From: JAOZTV01 sp965371805
GTDB lineage: Bacteria; Acidobacteriota; Aminicenantia; UBA2199
Assembly (NCBI GenBank): GCA_965371805.1
Contig: CBDUZW010000009.1
Location: 1 to 64,000 of the forward strand
Direction of reading: 5' to 3'
Length of the DNA: 64,000 nt
Made by a program: the position numbers and the translations under genes. The notes beneath the pieces were generated by a model that saw only the letters and a list, made by a program, of their open reading frames with translations, had not been told where the DNA came from and searched no databases. The first letter of the stretch is position 1, and every line of letters starts with the position of its first letter. Positions 53,543 to 62,802 of this stretch are shown in pieces.

Positions 53543-53571
53543 TTGCAAAAAACATCTAGTTTAGGTAAAAT
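53543..53571 (+). promoter_or_regulatory. Promoter of the PspA-ABC unit
   Basis: TTGCAA (53543-53548) and TAAAAT (53566-53571) are separated by 17 bp. Transcription would begin at about 53578, shortly before AGGAGG and the ATG at 53597. The region 53356-53540 upstream has no gene. Confidence 0.65.
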
Positions 53572-53596
53572 AAAAATTATTACTTAGGAGGAAAAG

Positions 53597-54418
53597 ATGG
53601 CAGAGCCAAAAATTGGTATTTTAAGAGCAATATTCAGATATTTAAGATTTTGGAATTGGAAAAAGGCAAGAGGTATAATCAAAGCAGCAGATGAGCAGTT
53701 TACAGGTTCTGTAGATGGCATATCAGCAGCATTTGATATACAGAAAGATAAGATGGTTTCACAATTCACCGGATTAAGAGACGCTATCTCTCAAGTCGAA
53801 GCTGTACTTGAAGATAAAAGAAGCAGATTAGAAGATCTAAATGAAGAGGAAAATGAGCTCATTAAGAAAAGAGAGGGTGCCCTGGCTCTAGCTGAAGAGG
53901 CAAAAGCTGCTGGAGATGATGCAGAATATGAAAAACATGCACATGCCTTTGAAAGATTTCAGGTTCGGATTGATGAAATTGAGAGTATTCAGGAAAGACT
54001 GAATTTAGATATAGTTAATACTTCAAAAACAATGGATCAGTATATGATTCAGCTCCAGGACTTTCAAGCTGAAATTGAAAAAATGCCAATCCAGAAAGCA
54101 GAGGCAATTGCTGATTTCGTATCTGCTAAACAGATAGTTGAACTAAACGATAGATTACAGGGGCTTGAAACAAGTATTGATAAGGGGCCTATATCTGCCG
54201 TTATGGAAGCAAATAAAAAGCTCACTGCAAAGGCACGTATATCTGAAAAACTGGCTAAAGCAGATGTAAGAGTTGCTGATAAGGCCTATGAAGCAGCTGG
54301 AAGACAGTCTACCGCAAGAAGCAAAATGGATCAGATGTTAAATGCCAGGAAGCTTGAAAAAGAAGAAAAAAGCGGCAAGTCTAAAGTTGCTGACAAAGAC
54401 AATAGACCAAAAATATAG
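53597..54418 (+). CDS. PspA/IM30-like (ESCRT-III-like) membrane-remodelling protein
   Basis: This 273-residue protein is almost entirely helical and begins with a Trp/Arg-rich amphipathic segment (YLRFWNWKKARGI). Long helices with PspA/Vipp1-like spacing follow (FTGLRDAISQVEAVLEDKRSRL, EIESIQERLNLDIVNTS, LNDRLQGLETSIDKGPISAV). There is no signal peptide. PspA/Vipp1 proteins polymerise on the inner membrane and maintain its integrity. The C-terminus is Lys-rich and disordered. The gene has a strong ribosome binding site (AGGAGG) and is followed 10 nt later by an ABC importer. Similarity is at fold level, so the family call is moderate. Confidence 0.6.
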   Translation: MAEPKIGILRAIFRYLRFWNWKKARGIIKAADEQFTGSVDGISAAFDIQKDKMVSQFTGLRDAISQVEAVLEDKRSRLEDLNEEENELIKKREGALALAEEAKAAGDDAEYEKHAHAFERFQVRIDEIESIQERLNLDIVNTSKTMDQYMIQLQDFQAEIEKMPIQKAEAIADFVSAKQIVELNDRLQGLETSIDKGPISAVMEANKKLTAKARISEKLAKADVRVADKAYEAAGRQSTARSKMDQMLNARKLEKEEKSGKSKVADKDNRPKI

Positions 54419-54428
54419 GAGAAAGCAA

Positions 54429-55505
54429 ATGACGATAAAGAAAACATTAATTATTATAATATTATTTTCACTAATTCCATTTATTACATCAACAAAACTC
54501 AATGCAGAGACAAAAGAGTTTAAAGTTGCATGGTCAATATATGCTGGATGGATGCCCTGGGATTATGCAGAAAACTCAGGAATATTAAAAAAATGGGCCG
54601 ATAACTATGGAATAAAGATTAAGCTTATCAGGATGGACTATATCCCTTCTATTGAAGCCTACGTTGCAGGTCAGGTAGATGGATGTGTTATGACCAATAT
54701 GGAATGTCTGGATATGCCGGCTGCATCTGGAATAGATTCAACTGCTTTAATAGTTGGAGATTATTCAAATGGTAATGATGCACTTCTTGTAAGAGATAAT
54801 CTGAAAATTAAAGATCTAAAAGGAAAATCTATAAGCCTCGTAGAATTATCAGTATCGCATTATCTGCTTGCAAGAGCTCTGGAGATAAATGGATTAAAAG
54901 AGAATGATGTAAAAGTTATAAATACTTCAGATTCTGATATTGGGCCAATATTCATTTCAAATAAGTCCAGCAAAGCTGTCATTACATGGAACCCTATTGT
55001 TATGGAGATAGAAAAAACTCCAGGAATTTCAAAGATATTTACATCAGCTGATATTCCCGAAGAAGTATTAGACTTAATGATAGTTAATACAAAGACACTT
55101 AAAAATAATCCAAGTCTGGGAAAAGCTCTTACAGGAGCTTGGTTTGAAATAATGGATATCATGACCCGGAAAAATGATAAAGCAAAAAACGCCCTGACCT
55201 ATATGGCAAAATCTGCTGAATGTTCATTAGATGATTATAAGGCTCAATTAGATACAACTGCGATGTTTTATAAGGCAGAAGATGCTGTGAAGTTTGTTAC
55301 TGGAAAAAGTATTAAGGAAAAAATGAATTTTGTAAGAAATTTCTGTTTTAGTCATGGATTGCTTGGCGAAAACGCGAAGAGTGTTGATGTTGTGGGCATT
55401 GTATATCCGGATGGAACCATCGCTGGAAATAAAATTAAACCAAAATTCAGATTTGACACTACTTATATGAAACTTTTTGCGGAGGGCAAACTTAAGATTA
55501 AATGA
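54429..55505 (+). CDS. ABC transporter substrate-binding protein (NMT1/TauA-like)
   Basis: The start at 54429 is chosen because GGAG precedes it and a signal peptide (TIKKTLIIIILFSLIPFITS) follows; a longer open frame to 54342 lies inside the PspA gene. The mature domain (residues 30-358) has the NMT1/THI5-like layout: FKVAWSIYAGWMPWDYAENSG, GQVDGCVMTNMECLDMPAASG, DLKGKSISLVELSV. The family binds nitrate, taurine, urea, thiamine precursors or similar. The ligand here is unknown. It is followed by permease and ATPase, with 4- and 8-nt overlaps, so it is a single import unit. Confidence 0.8.
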   Translation: MTIKKTLIIIILFSLIPFITSTKLNAETKEFKVAWSIYAGWMPWDYAENSGILKKWADNYGIKIKLIRMDYIPSIEAYVAGQVDGCVMTNMECLDMPAASGIDSTALIVGDYSNGNDALLVRDNLKIKDLKGKSISLVELSVSHYLLARALEINGLKENDVKVINTSDSDIGPIFISNKSSKAVITWNPIVMEIEKTPGISKIFTSADIPEEVLDLMIVNTKTLKNNPSLGKALTGAWFEIMDIMTRKNDKAKNALTYMAKSAECSLDDYKAQLDTTAMFYKAEDAVKFVTGKSIKEKMNFVRNFCFSHGLLGENAKSVDVVGIVYPDGTIAGNKIKPKFRFDTTYMKLFAEGKLKIK

Positions 55506-56317
55506 AAATATTTAATACTCAATCAAAACCAGGAAAATATACGGCAATAACATTATCATTTATACTGTTTATTCTTACTATCTTTGTCTATTTTTATACT
55601 GCTCATGTAAGACATAAAGAGAATCCTGATGATAAGATAGTCCCGACTGCATCAGAGATGATCGATGGAATTAAAAGGGTTACGATTCAGAAGGATAGAA
55701 AAGGTGATCTCAGATTATGGATTGATACACTGGCGAGTGGGAAAAGGTTTTTAATCAGCCTTTTTCTACTGACTTTTGCAGTTATCCTTGGACTCAATAT
55801 GGGGGTCTTTCCAATTATCGAACATTTTTTTTTAAGATTTATGACTTTCTTTGACAAAATACCGGCACTTGCAGTTTTGCCCATTCTATTTATAATTTTT
55901 GGACTCGGAGAAACTTCAAAAATTGCATTAATACTCATAGGTGTTTTTCCTACAATTACCCTGGACACCTTTTTAAGAGCAAGAAATGTACCTAAGGAGC
56001 AAATTACAAAAGGTCTGACCCTGGGAGCAAGTGAGTTTGAGATTGCATATAGAGTTGTATTGCCACAAATAATACCCGGAGTTTTAGATACTGTAAGGTT
56101 GAATTTTAAAGCGATGATCCTTTTTTTAATTGCAGGCGAATCACTTGCTGCTTCAGTTGGACTCGGATACAGAATATTTGTTATTAGAAGATATATTGCC
56201 ATGGATATAATTATACCCTATGTCTTATGGATGAGTTTACTTGCTTTCACAGCTGATCTTCTCGTAAGATTATGGATTAAGAATGGTTATAGTTGGTCTG
56301 AAAAAGAAAATGGATGA
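55502..56317 (+). CDS. ABC transporter permease (NitT/TauT type)
   Basis: This 271-residue inner-membrane subunit has about six membrane helices, the first at 15-33. The EAA loop, GASEFEIAYRVVLPQIIPG, is clear and contacts the ATPase. An extra loop between TM1 and TM2 (residues 35-80) is charged and unusually long. It starts inside the binding-protein stop codon and overlaps the ATPase start. The type matches SsuC/TauC/NrtB importers. Confidence 0.85.
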   Translation: MKIFNTQSKPGKYTAITLSFILFILTIFVYFYTAHVRHKENPDDKIVPTASEMIDGIKRVTIQKDRKGDLRLWIDTLASGKRFLISLFLLTFAVILGLNMGVFPIIEHFFLRFMTFFDKIPALAVLPILFIIFGLGETSKIALILIGVFPTITLDTFLRARNVPKEQITKGLTLGASEFEIAYRVVLPQIIPGVLDTVRLNFKAMILFLIAGESLAASVGLGYRIFVIRRYIAMDIIIPYVLWMSLLAFTADLLVRLWIKNGYSWSEKENG

Positions 56318-57260
56318 AATGATGTCGAAAAATACAGAGCGTCAAAACAACACAATACTTCACCTTGAGGATGTATACAAAAGATATATAAACCAAAATA
56401 AAAAAGAATTCACAGTCTTAAATGATATTGATCTAAAAGTAAATTCAGGAGAATTTGTCTCTGTTATAGGACCAAGCGGATGCGGCAAATCAACCTTACT
56501 CAGATTAATTCTAGGATCTGAACAACCTTCAGATGGTACGGTTTTATTTAATAATAACAAAATAATCGGCCCGGACAGAGATAGAGGAATTGTCTTTCAA
56601 AAATACTCACTCTTCCCTCACCTATCAATTCTTGACAATATTGCCTTTGGACTTGATGCTGAAAAATTTTCCATCCCCGGAAGAATATTTAATCCATTTT
56701 TATATTCAAAAAAAAAGAAAGCATTCAGGATTGAAGCTGGAGAATACCTGGAGCGAGTCGGGCTGAAAGATGATGGAGATAAATACCCTCACCAATTATC
56801 AGGCGGGATGAGACAGAGAGCAGCAATTGCTCAATCATTAATTATGAAACCAAAGATACTGCTGATGGATGAACCTTTTGGCGCATTAGATGACAGTACA
56901 AGACAGGACATGCAGTTATTTCTTCTTGAGCAATGGGAAAGAGAAAAAATGACAGTTTTTTTTGTAACTCACGATCTTGAAGAGGCAATATTTCTTGGCT
57001 CAAGAATAATTGTTCTCTCTCAATATTATAGTACTGATAAATTAAGCAATGAAGGCTCAAAAATTGTATCTGATCTTAAAATATCTGATAAAACAACAAA
57101 ACCAACTTCATTTAAATACACCGAAGAATGTTCAAAACTTATTAAAAAAGTAAGACATGAGGGACTGGATCCAATGCACAGGCAACATATAAAAGAATTT
57201 GAATTAAATCATAAGGATTCATTTAGAACAGTTACCAAAGAAGAGTGGAAAAACAATTAG
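56310..57260 (+). CDS. ABC transporter ATP-binding protein (NitT/TauT type)
   Basis: This ATPase has Walker A GPSGCGKSTLL, Q-loop FQKYSLFPHLS, signature LSGGMRQRAAIAQ, Walker B ILLMDEPFGALD and H-loop VTHDLEEA. The insert after the Q-loop (RIFNPFLYSKKKKAFRI) and a C-terminal extension of about 60 residues past the NBD are longer than in SsuB/TauB. The start (ATGGATGAAATG) overlaps the permease stop, and the longer frame at 56283 is inside the permease gene. The extra insert may contact the PspA-like or coiled-coil partner, which is speculation. Confidence 0.9.
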   Translation: MDEMMSKNTERQNNTILHLEDVYKRYINQNKKEFTVLNDIDLKVNSGEFVSVIGPSGCGKSTLLRLILGSEQPSDGTVLFNNNKIIGPDRDRGIVFQKYSLFPHLSILDNIAFGLDAEKFSIPGRIFNPFLYSKKKKAFRIEAGEYLERVGLKDDGDKYPHQLSGGMRQRAAIAQSLIMKPKILLMDEPFGALDDSTRQDMQLFLLEQWEREKMTVFFVTHDLEEAIFLGSRIIVLSQYYSTDKLSNEGSKIVSDLKISDKTTKPTSFKYTEECSKLIKKVRHEGLDPMHRQHIKEFELNHKDSFRTVTKEEWKNN

Positions 57261-57318
57261 AGTCAATTTAATTTCAGTAATTTATATGGTGGATTAAATA
57301 CGTAAGAAATTTGTATCA

Positions 57319-59463
57319 TTAAAATATTTTTATTTGATCTCTACCTTTATTCTTTGCTTCATATAATGCTTTATCAGCATTCTGTATTAATGTTTTAGCT
57401 GTCGTTGATCCTGTTGGAATTATAGATGATACACCGATACTGATCGAAACATATTTGTTTATATCAGAAGCAGTGTTATTAATTTTCAAAGCGTTAATTG
57501 AACGACACATCTTTTCAGCAATTTCTTCACCCTTTACCGGATCTATATCAATTAAAATCACCGAGAACTCTTCCCCTCCATATCTGGCAACCAGGTCACC
57601 TGCTCTCCTGGCATTTTTTTTTAGTGTTTGTGCAACTTTCCATAGACAATCATCGCCCTTCTGGTGTCCATAAGTATCGTTATAACCTTTAAAGAAATCA
57701 AGGTCACACATCAGCAGAGTAATAGATTTTTTTTTTCTGCGTGCTATTAACCATTCCCTTTTTAAAAAAGTATCGAATTCCCTCCTATTGGCTACATTTG
57801 TGAGGCTGTCGATAGTGGCCAAACGGTTCAACTCTATGTTTGCTTTTTTAAGTTGTGATTCCAGTTTCTTCATCTCTGTCACATCGGTGGCAATAACCTG
57901 AAGACTTAAGAACCGCTTGTTATCATATATCGGTACCTCATTAATCAGGGTAATTCGCCTCTCGGAGTTTGCACCCTTGAAACAAAGATAATTTTTACCT
58001 TCGCATCCCTCTTCATCTAAACTATCGATAGGTAAATCGGAATTTTTCAAAAAAATAAAATCATTAATACTTCTGCCAATAATATCATCCTGCCCCAGGC
58101 CAATCATTCTCTCAAAACCTGAATTTACACTTAAAATCTTCCCGCTTCTATTAAGCGTGTATATAGCTTGCCTGGTATTTTGCAGGATCCCCTCATAAAA
58201 TAGGTAAACCTGCTCTGAATTAGCTTTATTTTGTTTGAATTGCAGGGTTTGGAACCCAATAATACCTACCAGCGTTGTGAAGCTGATGAAAACGATAACT
58301 TCACCATAAGAATTAAATCCCATATAGTTTTGAGAAAAGGATAGAAATAAAATCATTATTACCGGGATTGATAAAAAATACATCCAGTCTTTTTTTATTA
58401 CTAAAGGAATATACCCGCAGAGGAAGAGTAAAAAAAGAGGTTCCTGATTGAAAGAGAATCCCAATAACCAACCTATAATGATAATAATAAAATATCGCAA
58501 CTGCCAGCTTCTGTGTTTTACAGGTTTTCCTCTATAAAATTCATCAAAGAGGGAGACAAACATTATTCCCAATAAACCCACGATATTTCCCAGTTGTAAA
58601 GATTCACCTTTGGATTGCATCAGTGAAATGAGCATTGCCAGACTGAGCAATATAAATATGATTCGTGAAATAATAGCAGTTGAAATGGTGTTTTGTATCC
58701 CAAGGAGTAAAAATTCTATATTTGAGGTTCTGAATATCAAAATTATTCCAAGGACAATGAAGACTAGAAGTAGCAATAGAAAAGGGAGTAGATTAATAGT
58801 CCATGTATATCCAATTTTTTTAATATCAATTTCAACCTCAGTATCTGGATCAAAGGTAAATTGGATATTTCTTATATCATTCGTATTAAAGATACCATCA
58901 TGAGAGATGTTGGGAGTTTGAAATTCAGATTTTTTAAAATTCTTTAGGTCAATTTTAAGGGTTTCCCACTTATTTTTAGGTGCCTTGATGGTTGTGGAAA
59001 ACATCTCTCCTGTAAGATATAAATTTTTCCCGGGAGATCTATCCACAATATCTACCTGAATGTGAGGAAGAGTGCCTTTCTGTCTCCATTTTATATTCAG
59101 AATGGCATTATCCGGTACAGAGTGGCTCTGACTGATACCAAATCCACAGTATTCTTTTGAATTAACAATCAGTGCATTCAAATATTTTGTGTCAGTCCCT
59201 TTATCTACCTTAATGTTGAGTCTCTCTGTATTTTGGTATGTATATATAAGTTCCGAATAATTCCATGGACCTGGTAAGGTGGAAGATAAATCAAGTAAGT
59301 TCAGGGATTGTTGGGTGAACGAAAAAAAAAGAAAATAGAGTGTCAATAAAAGACTCAATAGTGTTACAAAGATCAGCCCGATTCTTAAAATAAGAGCACT
59401 ATTGTTATAGTCCTCAAGATTTTCTCTTGTTCCACCTGGCACTTTTACTATTTTCTCTTCCAT
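57319..59463 (-). CDS. Membrane diguanylate cyclase (7TM-like, PAS, GGDEF)
   Basis: This 714-residue c-di-GMP synthase has an N-terminal membrane helix (28-50), a beta-rich periplasmic domain (60-225), about seven membrane helices (225-405) and a PAS domain (about 425-540, with GLGQDDIIGRSIND). A coiled-coil linker leads to GGDEF (555-714). The active site is GGEEF (from Gly629), with RxxD inhibitory site RAGD a few residues before, so product inhibition by c-di-GMP is likely. It is encoded opposite to the ABC and AAA genes, between them. C-di-GMP may control motility genes elsewhere; the direct target is unknown. Confidence 0.9.
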   Translation of the reverse strand: MEEKIVKVPGGTRENLEDYNNSALILRIGLIFVTLLSLLLTLYFLFFSFTQQSLNLLDLSSTLPGPWNYSELIYTYQNTERLNIKVDKGTDTKYLNALIVNSKEYCGFGISQSHSVPDNAILNIKWRQKGTLPHIQVDIVDRSPGKNLYLTGEMFSTTIKAPKNKWETLKIDLKNFKKSEFQTPNISHDGIFNTNDIRNIQFTFDPDTEVEIDIKKIGYTWTINLLPFLLLLLVFIVLGIILIFRTSNIEFLLLGIQNTISTAIISRIIFILLSLAMLISLMQSKGESLQLGNIVGLLGIMFVSLFDEFYRGKPVKHRSWQLRYFIIIIIGWLLGFSFNQEPLFLLFLCGYIPLVIKKDWMYFLSIPVIMILFLSFSQNYMGFNSYGEVIVFISFTTLVGIIGFQTLQFKQNKANSEQVYLFYEGILQNTRQAIYTLNRSGKILSVNSGFERMIGLGQDDIIGRSINDFIFLKNSDLPIDSLDEEGCEGKNYLCFKGANSERRITLINEVPIYDNKRFLSLQVIATDVTEMKKLESQLKKANIELNRLATIDSLTNVANRREFDTFLKREWLIARRKKKSITLLMCDLDFFKGYNDTYGHQKGDDCLWKVAQTLKKNARRAGDLVARYGGEEFSVILIDIDPVKGEEIAEKMCRSINALKINNTASDINKYVSISIGVSSIIPTGSTTAKTLIQNADKALYEAKNKGRDQIKIF

Positions 59464-59702
59464 TTTTCAATATCCCTAAACAAAATGTTTTTAATATAAA
59501 CACAAAAATAACTGATACTACAAGACTAAGAAAGATTGAAAATTAAAACTTCATAAGTCTCTCAGCACTGTTAAACATTAACATATTGTAAATAAAAAAT
59601 ATACAAAATTTTGGAATATTTATTAATTTTTTATTATGGGCTAAATGACCTCTTTACTATATCTTTATCTATAATTATTCCATTTAATAGTTCGCTCACT
59701 AT

Positions 59703-59730
59703 TTGACAATTATTTATTTTTAAGTAAAAT
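59703..59730 (+). promoter_or_regulatory. Promoter of the AAA-acpS unit
   Basis: TTGACA (59703-59708) and TAAAAT (59725-59730) are 16 bp apart. The start point would be about 59737, so the ATG at 59731 is upstream of the RNA. The ATG at 59758 with GAAGG is a better start. Confidence 0.6.
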
Positions 59731-59757
59731 ATGATAATGAAAGAAGGTAATAAAACA

Positions 59758-61458
59758 ATGAGACCGGAGTTTTTATCAAATATAAGTGATTCTTATTTTT
59801 TTAAACGAAAAAATATAATTACATTAACTGGTGATATTAACGGGCTTTTTTTTGACAATAAAAACAAAAGTCATATTTCACTTGAACAAATTATTAATAG
59901 TGAATTAAAATCAAAATTTAATATTGTAAGATTAGACATTTCATCCGGTATTTCTTTTTATGATAAGGAAACAGAGGATGAAACAATAAGAATATGCGAG
60001 TCAACAGATGGTTACTATACCCCCAGCAAGAGGATTACAGCTCTAAAAAAAATGATCTCAGAATCCCGTCACCACCCTCTATCCGCCCTTGTTCTTCTTT
60101 CAGGCATGGTAGAGGCCTTTGAAAGGGTTAGAAGGTTAGAATCAAATATTAAACCTTTATGTATTGTCATACAATTTGCAGGTGCCATTTTTACTGCGGG
60201 TGATTATAGTCATCTTTCAGATATTGATAAACAATGCCTTATCTCATTTTTAGGTCTTACCAACAGTCCCCTGTTCAGAAACAGCCCTGAGCTTGTAATT
60301 CTTATAAACTCAGTTAGATCAGAAATAAACCAGAAAGTACTTGCATTACCACATGGGACACATATTGAGATAAATCTTCCAAATTATGAAGAGAGAAAAA
60401 ATTTCACAAATATTTTTATTAAAGAAAATAGAAAAACAGGTTTTGATGGCAAAAAGAGTGATTTTATTGAAGATACAGCAGGTCTTTCAATAAATAATAT
60501 AAAGGATATACTTGAAGTCTCTGCGAGAAGAGGAACGAATATAACAAAATCTGCAGTTGTAGATGAAGTCAATACAATACTTCAGGCTCAGCTTGGAGAT
60601 ATAATACGAATAAAGAGACCATCTCACTCCTCTAAGGATATAGTTGGTTATAAGGAAACCGGGAAGATAATTACTGATGTTTTTGAAAGGTGCAATGATC
60701 CTGAAACTGCAATAGCCGCAATACTTGTCTCGGGCCCGAATGGTTCAGGAAAAACCTTTCAATTAGAAGCATTTGCTGCGGATTCAGGTAGAGTTGTAAT
60801 AGAACTTGCAGGAATAAGAGGCTCATATTTTGGAGAAACAGATAAATTTTTTGAACTCTTAAGATGGCATATTTCTACTTATGGAAAAATCCTGATTCTT
60901 GTTGATGAAGCTCATACAGCTTTTGGCTCTGTCCATGCTTCACAGACACATCAGACTGAACAGAGACTTGCCGGAAACATTATAAAAATGATGGGAAATC
61001 CACAATATCTCGGAAAAGTGCTATGGGGATTAATGACCTCAAGGCCGGATGAAATTGATCCTGATATAAAGAGTCGTGCTCCTGTTCAGATACCTATATT
61101 TGACCTTGAAGGTGATGAAAGAAAAGCATTTGTAAGAGAGATGTTTAAGAGAAAAAAGATAATTTTAGAAGACGAAGCTCTCGATAAAATACTTAAAAAG
61201 ACCGATTATTATTCTGCAAGAGATTATCGGAATTTTGTAGCAGAGGTACTGGCTATAAAGAAGAAGAATAATATTACACCTCTTGAGGTTTTAAGTGGAT
61301 GGCAGGCAAGTAAATCAATTAAGAGAGAGAGGCAGTTTCAGGAAATAATTGCTGCACTGCACTGTTCATACCCTACTCTGTTACCTGAAAAATACAGAAA
61401 TATATCGGATAATGAACTGATAAAAATATCAGAAGATATGAAAATGAAGTTGTTTTAA
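59758..61458 (+). CDS. AAA+ ATPase with degenerate N-terminal half
   Basis: The C-terminal half (about 300-566) is an intact AAA+ module: Walker A GPNGSGKT at about 326-333, Walker B ILILVDEAH with Asp383, then GLMTSRPDEIDPDIKSR for sensor 1 and arginine-finger positions. The N-terminal half (1-290) has AAA-like strands (IITLTGDINGLFFDN, ALVLLSGMVEAFERV) but no P-loop. Proteins with one active and one inactive AAA domain often act as hexameric remodelling motors. Its neighbours are a PspA-like protein and an ABC importer, and acpS follows 1 nt later. No protease or other effector domain is present. Confidence 0.8.
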   Translation: MRPEFLSNISDSYFFKRKNIITLTGDINGLFFDNKNKSHISLEQIINSELKSKFNIVRLDISSGISFYDKETEDETIRICESTDGYYTPSKRITALKKMISESRHHPLSALVLLSGMVEAFERVRRLESNIKPLCIVIQFAGAIFTAGDYSHLSDIDKQCLISFLGLTNSPLFRNSPELVILINSVRSEINQKVLALPHGTHIEINLPNYEERKNFTNIFIKENRKTGFDGKKSDFIEDTAGLSINNIKDILEVSARRGTNITKSAVVDEVNTILQAQLGDIIRIKRPSHSSKDIVGYKETGKIITDVFERCNDPETAIAAILVSGPNGSGKTFQLEAFAADSGRVVIELAGIRGSYFGETDKFFELLRWHISTYGKILILVDEAHTAFGSVHASQTHQTEQRLAGNIIKMMGNPQYLGKVLWGLMTSRPDEIDPDIKSRAPVQIPIFDLEGDERKAFVREMFKRKKIILEDEALDKILKKTDYYSARDYRNFVAEVLAIKKKNNITPLEVLSGWQASKSIKRERQFQEIIAALHCSYPTLLPEKYRNISDNELIKISEDMKMKLF

Positions 61459-61459
61459 T

Positions 61460-61831
61460 ATGATTAAAGGAACTGGAGTTGATATAATAGAAATTGAACG
61501 GATAAGAAAGGCTATAAAAAAAGACAATAAATTTATAGACAGACTATTTACTAAGAATGAAATAGCGTATTGTGAATCAAAAGCTAAGAAGGCCCAGCAT
61601 TATGCTGCAAGATTTGCCTCAAAAGAGGCTTTCTTTAAAGCCCTGGGAACCGGCTGGCGTAATGGAATGAGTTGGACAGATATAGAAATTAAAAATGACC
61701 CTTTAGGAAAACCGGAGATAGAACTCAAAGGAAAAACACAAACCTATTTTAAAAAAATGAAATATAAATCGATTACCTTATCAATTTCCCACTCGAAAGA
61801 ATATGCGGTCGGATTTGTTATTATTGAATAA
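61460..61831 (+). CDS. acpS: Holo-acyl-carrier-protein synthase
   Basis: AcpS transfers 4-phosphopantetheine from CoA to the serine of acyl carrier proteins. It has GTGVDIIEIERI (with Asp8) and FASKEAFFKALGTGWRNG (with the metal-binding Glu), and normal length (123). It starts 1 nt after the AAA gene's TAA. It ends head-on with the minus-strand gene at 61833. Confidence 0.93.
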   Translation: MIKGTGVDIIEIERIRKAIKKDNKFIDRLFTKNEIAYCESKAKKAQHYAARFASKEAFFKALGTGWRNGMSWTDIEIKNDPLGKPEIELKGKTQTYFKKMKYKSITLSISHSKEYAVGFVIIE

Positions 61832-61832
61832 A

Positions 61833-62678
61833 TTACCTCTCTACTTCTGACCCAGTCGCAGTATTAATTATAATAGAACCAATTGCTTCAGCGCCATCCG
61901 TGTCTACAACTTTGAACCTTATAGTTACTTCACCCGTAGACAAATTATCATCCTTTTGTTTAGGAGTACTTATATCTTTTCTAAAATTTTCTTCTATATT
62001 TTCACTACTGCTAATAGGAGTAGAACGAGGACCGTTACCGGGACTGTCTATTTTCGGAGATAAGTCATTTAAATTTCTATACCAGTTAATTTCTCCTGTT
62101 GATATGTCAATAGTCATACCATCAAGCGGTTTTATAAGAGAATAAGTCAGTTTATCACCATCAATATCTACGGCATTAATTGTATAAACAATATTTCCAA
62201 AATCATCTTTTACAGGTCTGGATCTATACTTGATAATGGGTGGTGCATTTTTTATTTTAATTGTCTCAGATTTCATTGATTCATAGATTTCATCATTCTT
62301 TTCAGGAATAATAACACAGTAGATCTCGTCTCCTTTTTTTATAAATTCTGAGCTTAACGACATCTTATTATTTTCAATCTCATCTCCATTTACATTCCAT
62401 TCGTAATCATAGGAAAATGATTTGCTTAGGGCCCAGGGTTTTTCAAATGGGCGGACTCTTACTAATCTGGATGGAATTATATTATAAAATATTTTAACTT
62501 CCTTAATAACATCCCGTCTAAAGTTTATTTTTTTTACTTTTCTATTTTTTTTTACAATTGCAGCTTTTTTACCCGATTTTTTTTCTATAATATCCGTTTT
62601 GTCTTTAAAAACGAATAATAATACTAAAATTATTGATACGGTTGCTATAACCAGAAACCCTAAATTTTTTTTTATCAT
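61833..62678 (-). CDS. Membrane-anchored protein with cadherin/Ig-like domains
   Basis: One N-terminal membrane helix (4-24) anchors about 250 periplasmic residues. Two beta-sandwich regions are visible: residues 42-140 and 150-275. The second has cadherin/He_PIG-like marks (VYTINAVDIDGDKLTYSLI, GMTIDISTGEINWY, FKVVDTDGAEAIGS). The family often mediates adhesion or calcium-dependent contacts. GGAAGG precedes the ATG. It follows a terminator downstream of a related gene, so it is a separate unit or a distal gene of the same operon. Confidence 0.65.
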   Translation of the reverse strand: MIKKNLGFLVIATVSIILVLLFVFKDKTDIIEKKSGKKAAIVKKNRKVKKINFRRDVIKEVKIFYNIIPSRLVRVRPFEKPWALSKSFSYDYEWNVNGDEIENNKMSLSSEFIKKGDEIYCVIIPEKNDEIYESMKSETIKIKNAPPIIKYRSRPVKDDFGNIVYTINAVDIDGDKLTYSLIKPLDGMTIDISTGEINWYRNLNDLSPKIDSPGNGPRSTPISSSENIEENFRKDISTPKQKDDNLSTGEVTIRFKVVDTDGAEAIGSIIINTATGSEVER

Positions 62679-62732
62679 ATTTACCTTCCCTGACCGTGAC
62701 TTATTATTATTTAGTCAAATTTAATTTTCATA

Positions 62733-62762
62733 CAAAAAAAAAGGGCGCAATCAGCGCCCTTT
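62733..62762 (-). terminator. Intrinsic terminator after the 62803 gene
   Basis: A perfect 9-bp stem AAAGGGCGC/GCGCCCTTT (62740-62748 and 62754-62762) with a 5-nt loop is followed on the minus strand by a run of T residues (A-run 62733-62742 on plus). It should end transcription of the gene at 62803 before the gene at 61833. Confidence 0.85.
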
Positions 62763-62802
62763 AATTTTTAAATTACTAATAATATAAAATTTTTCTAATT
62801 TT

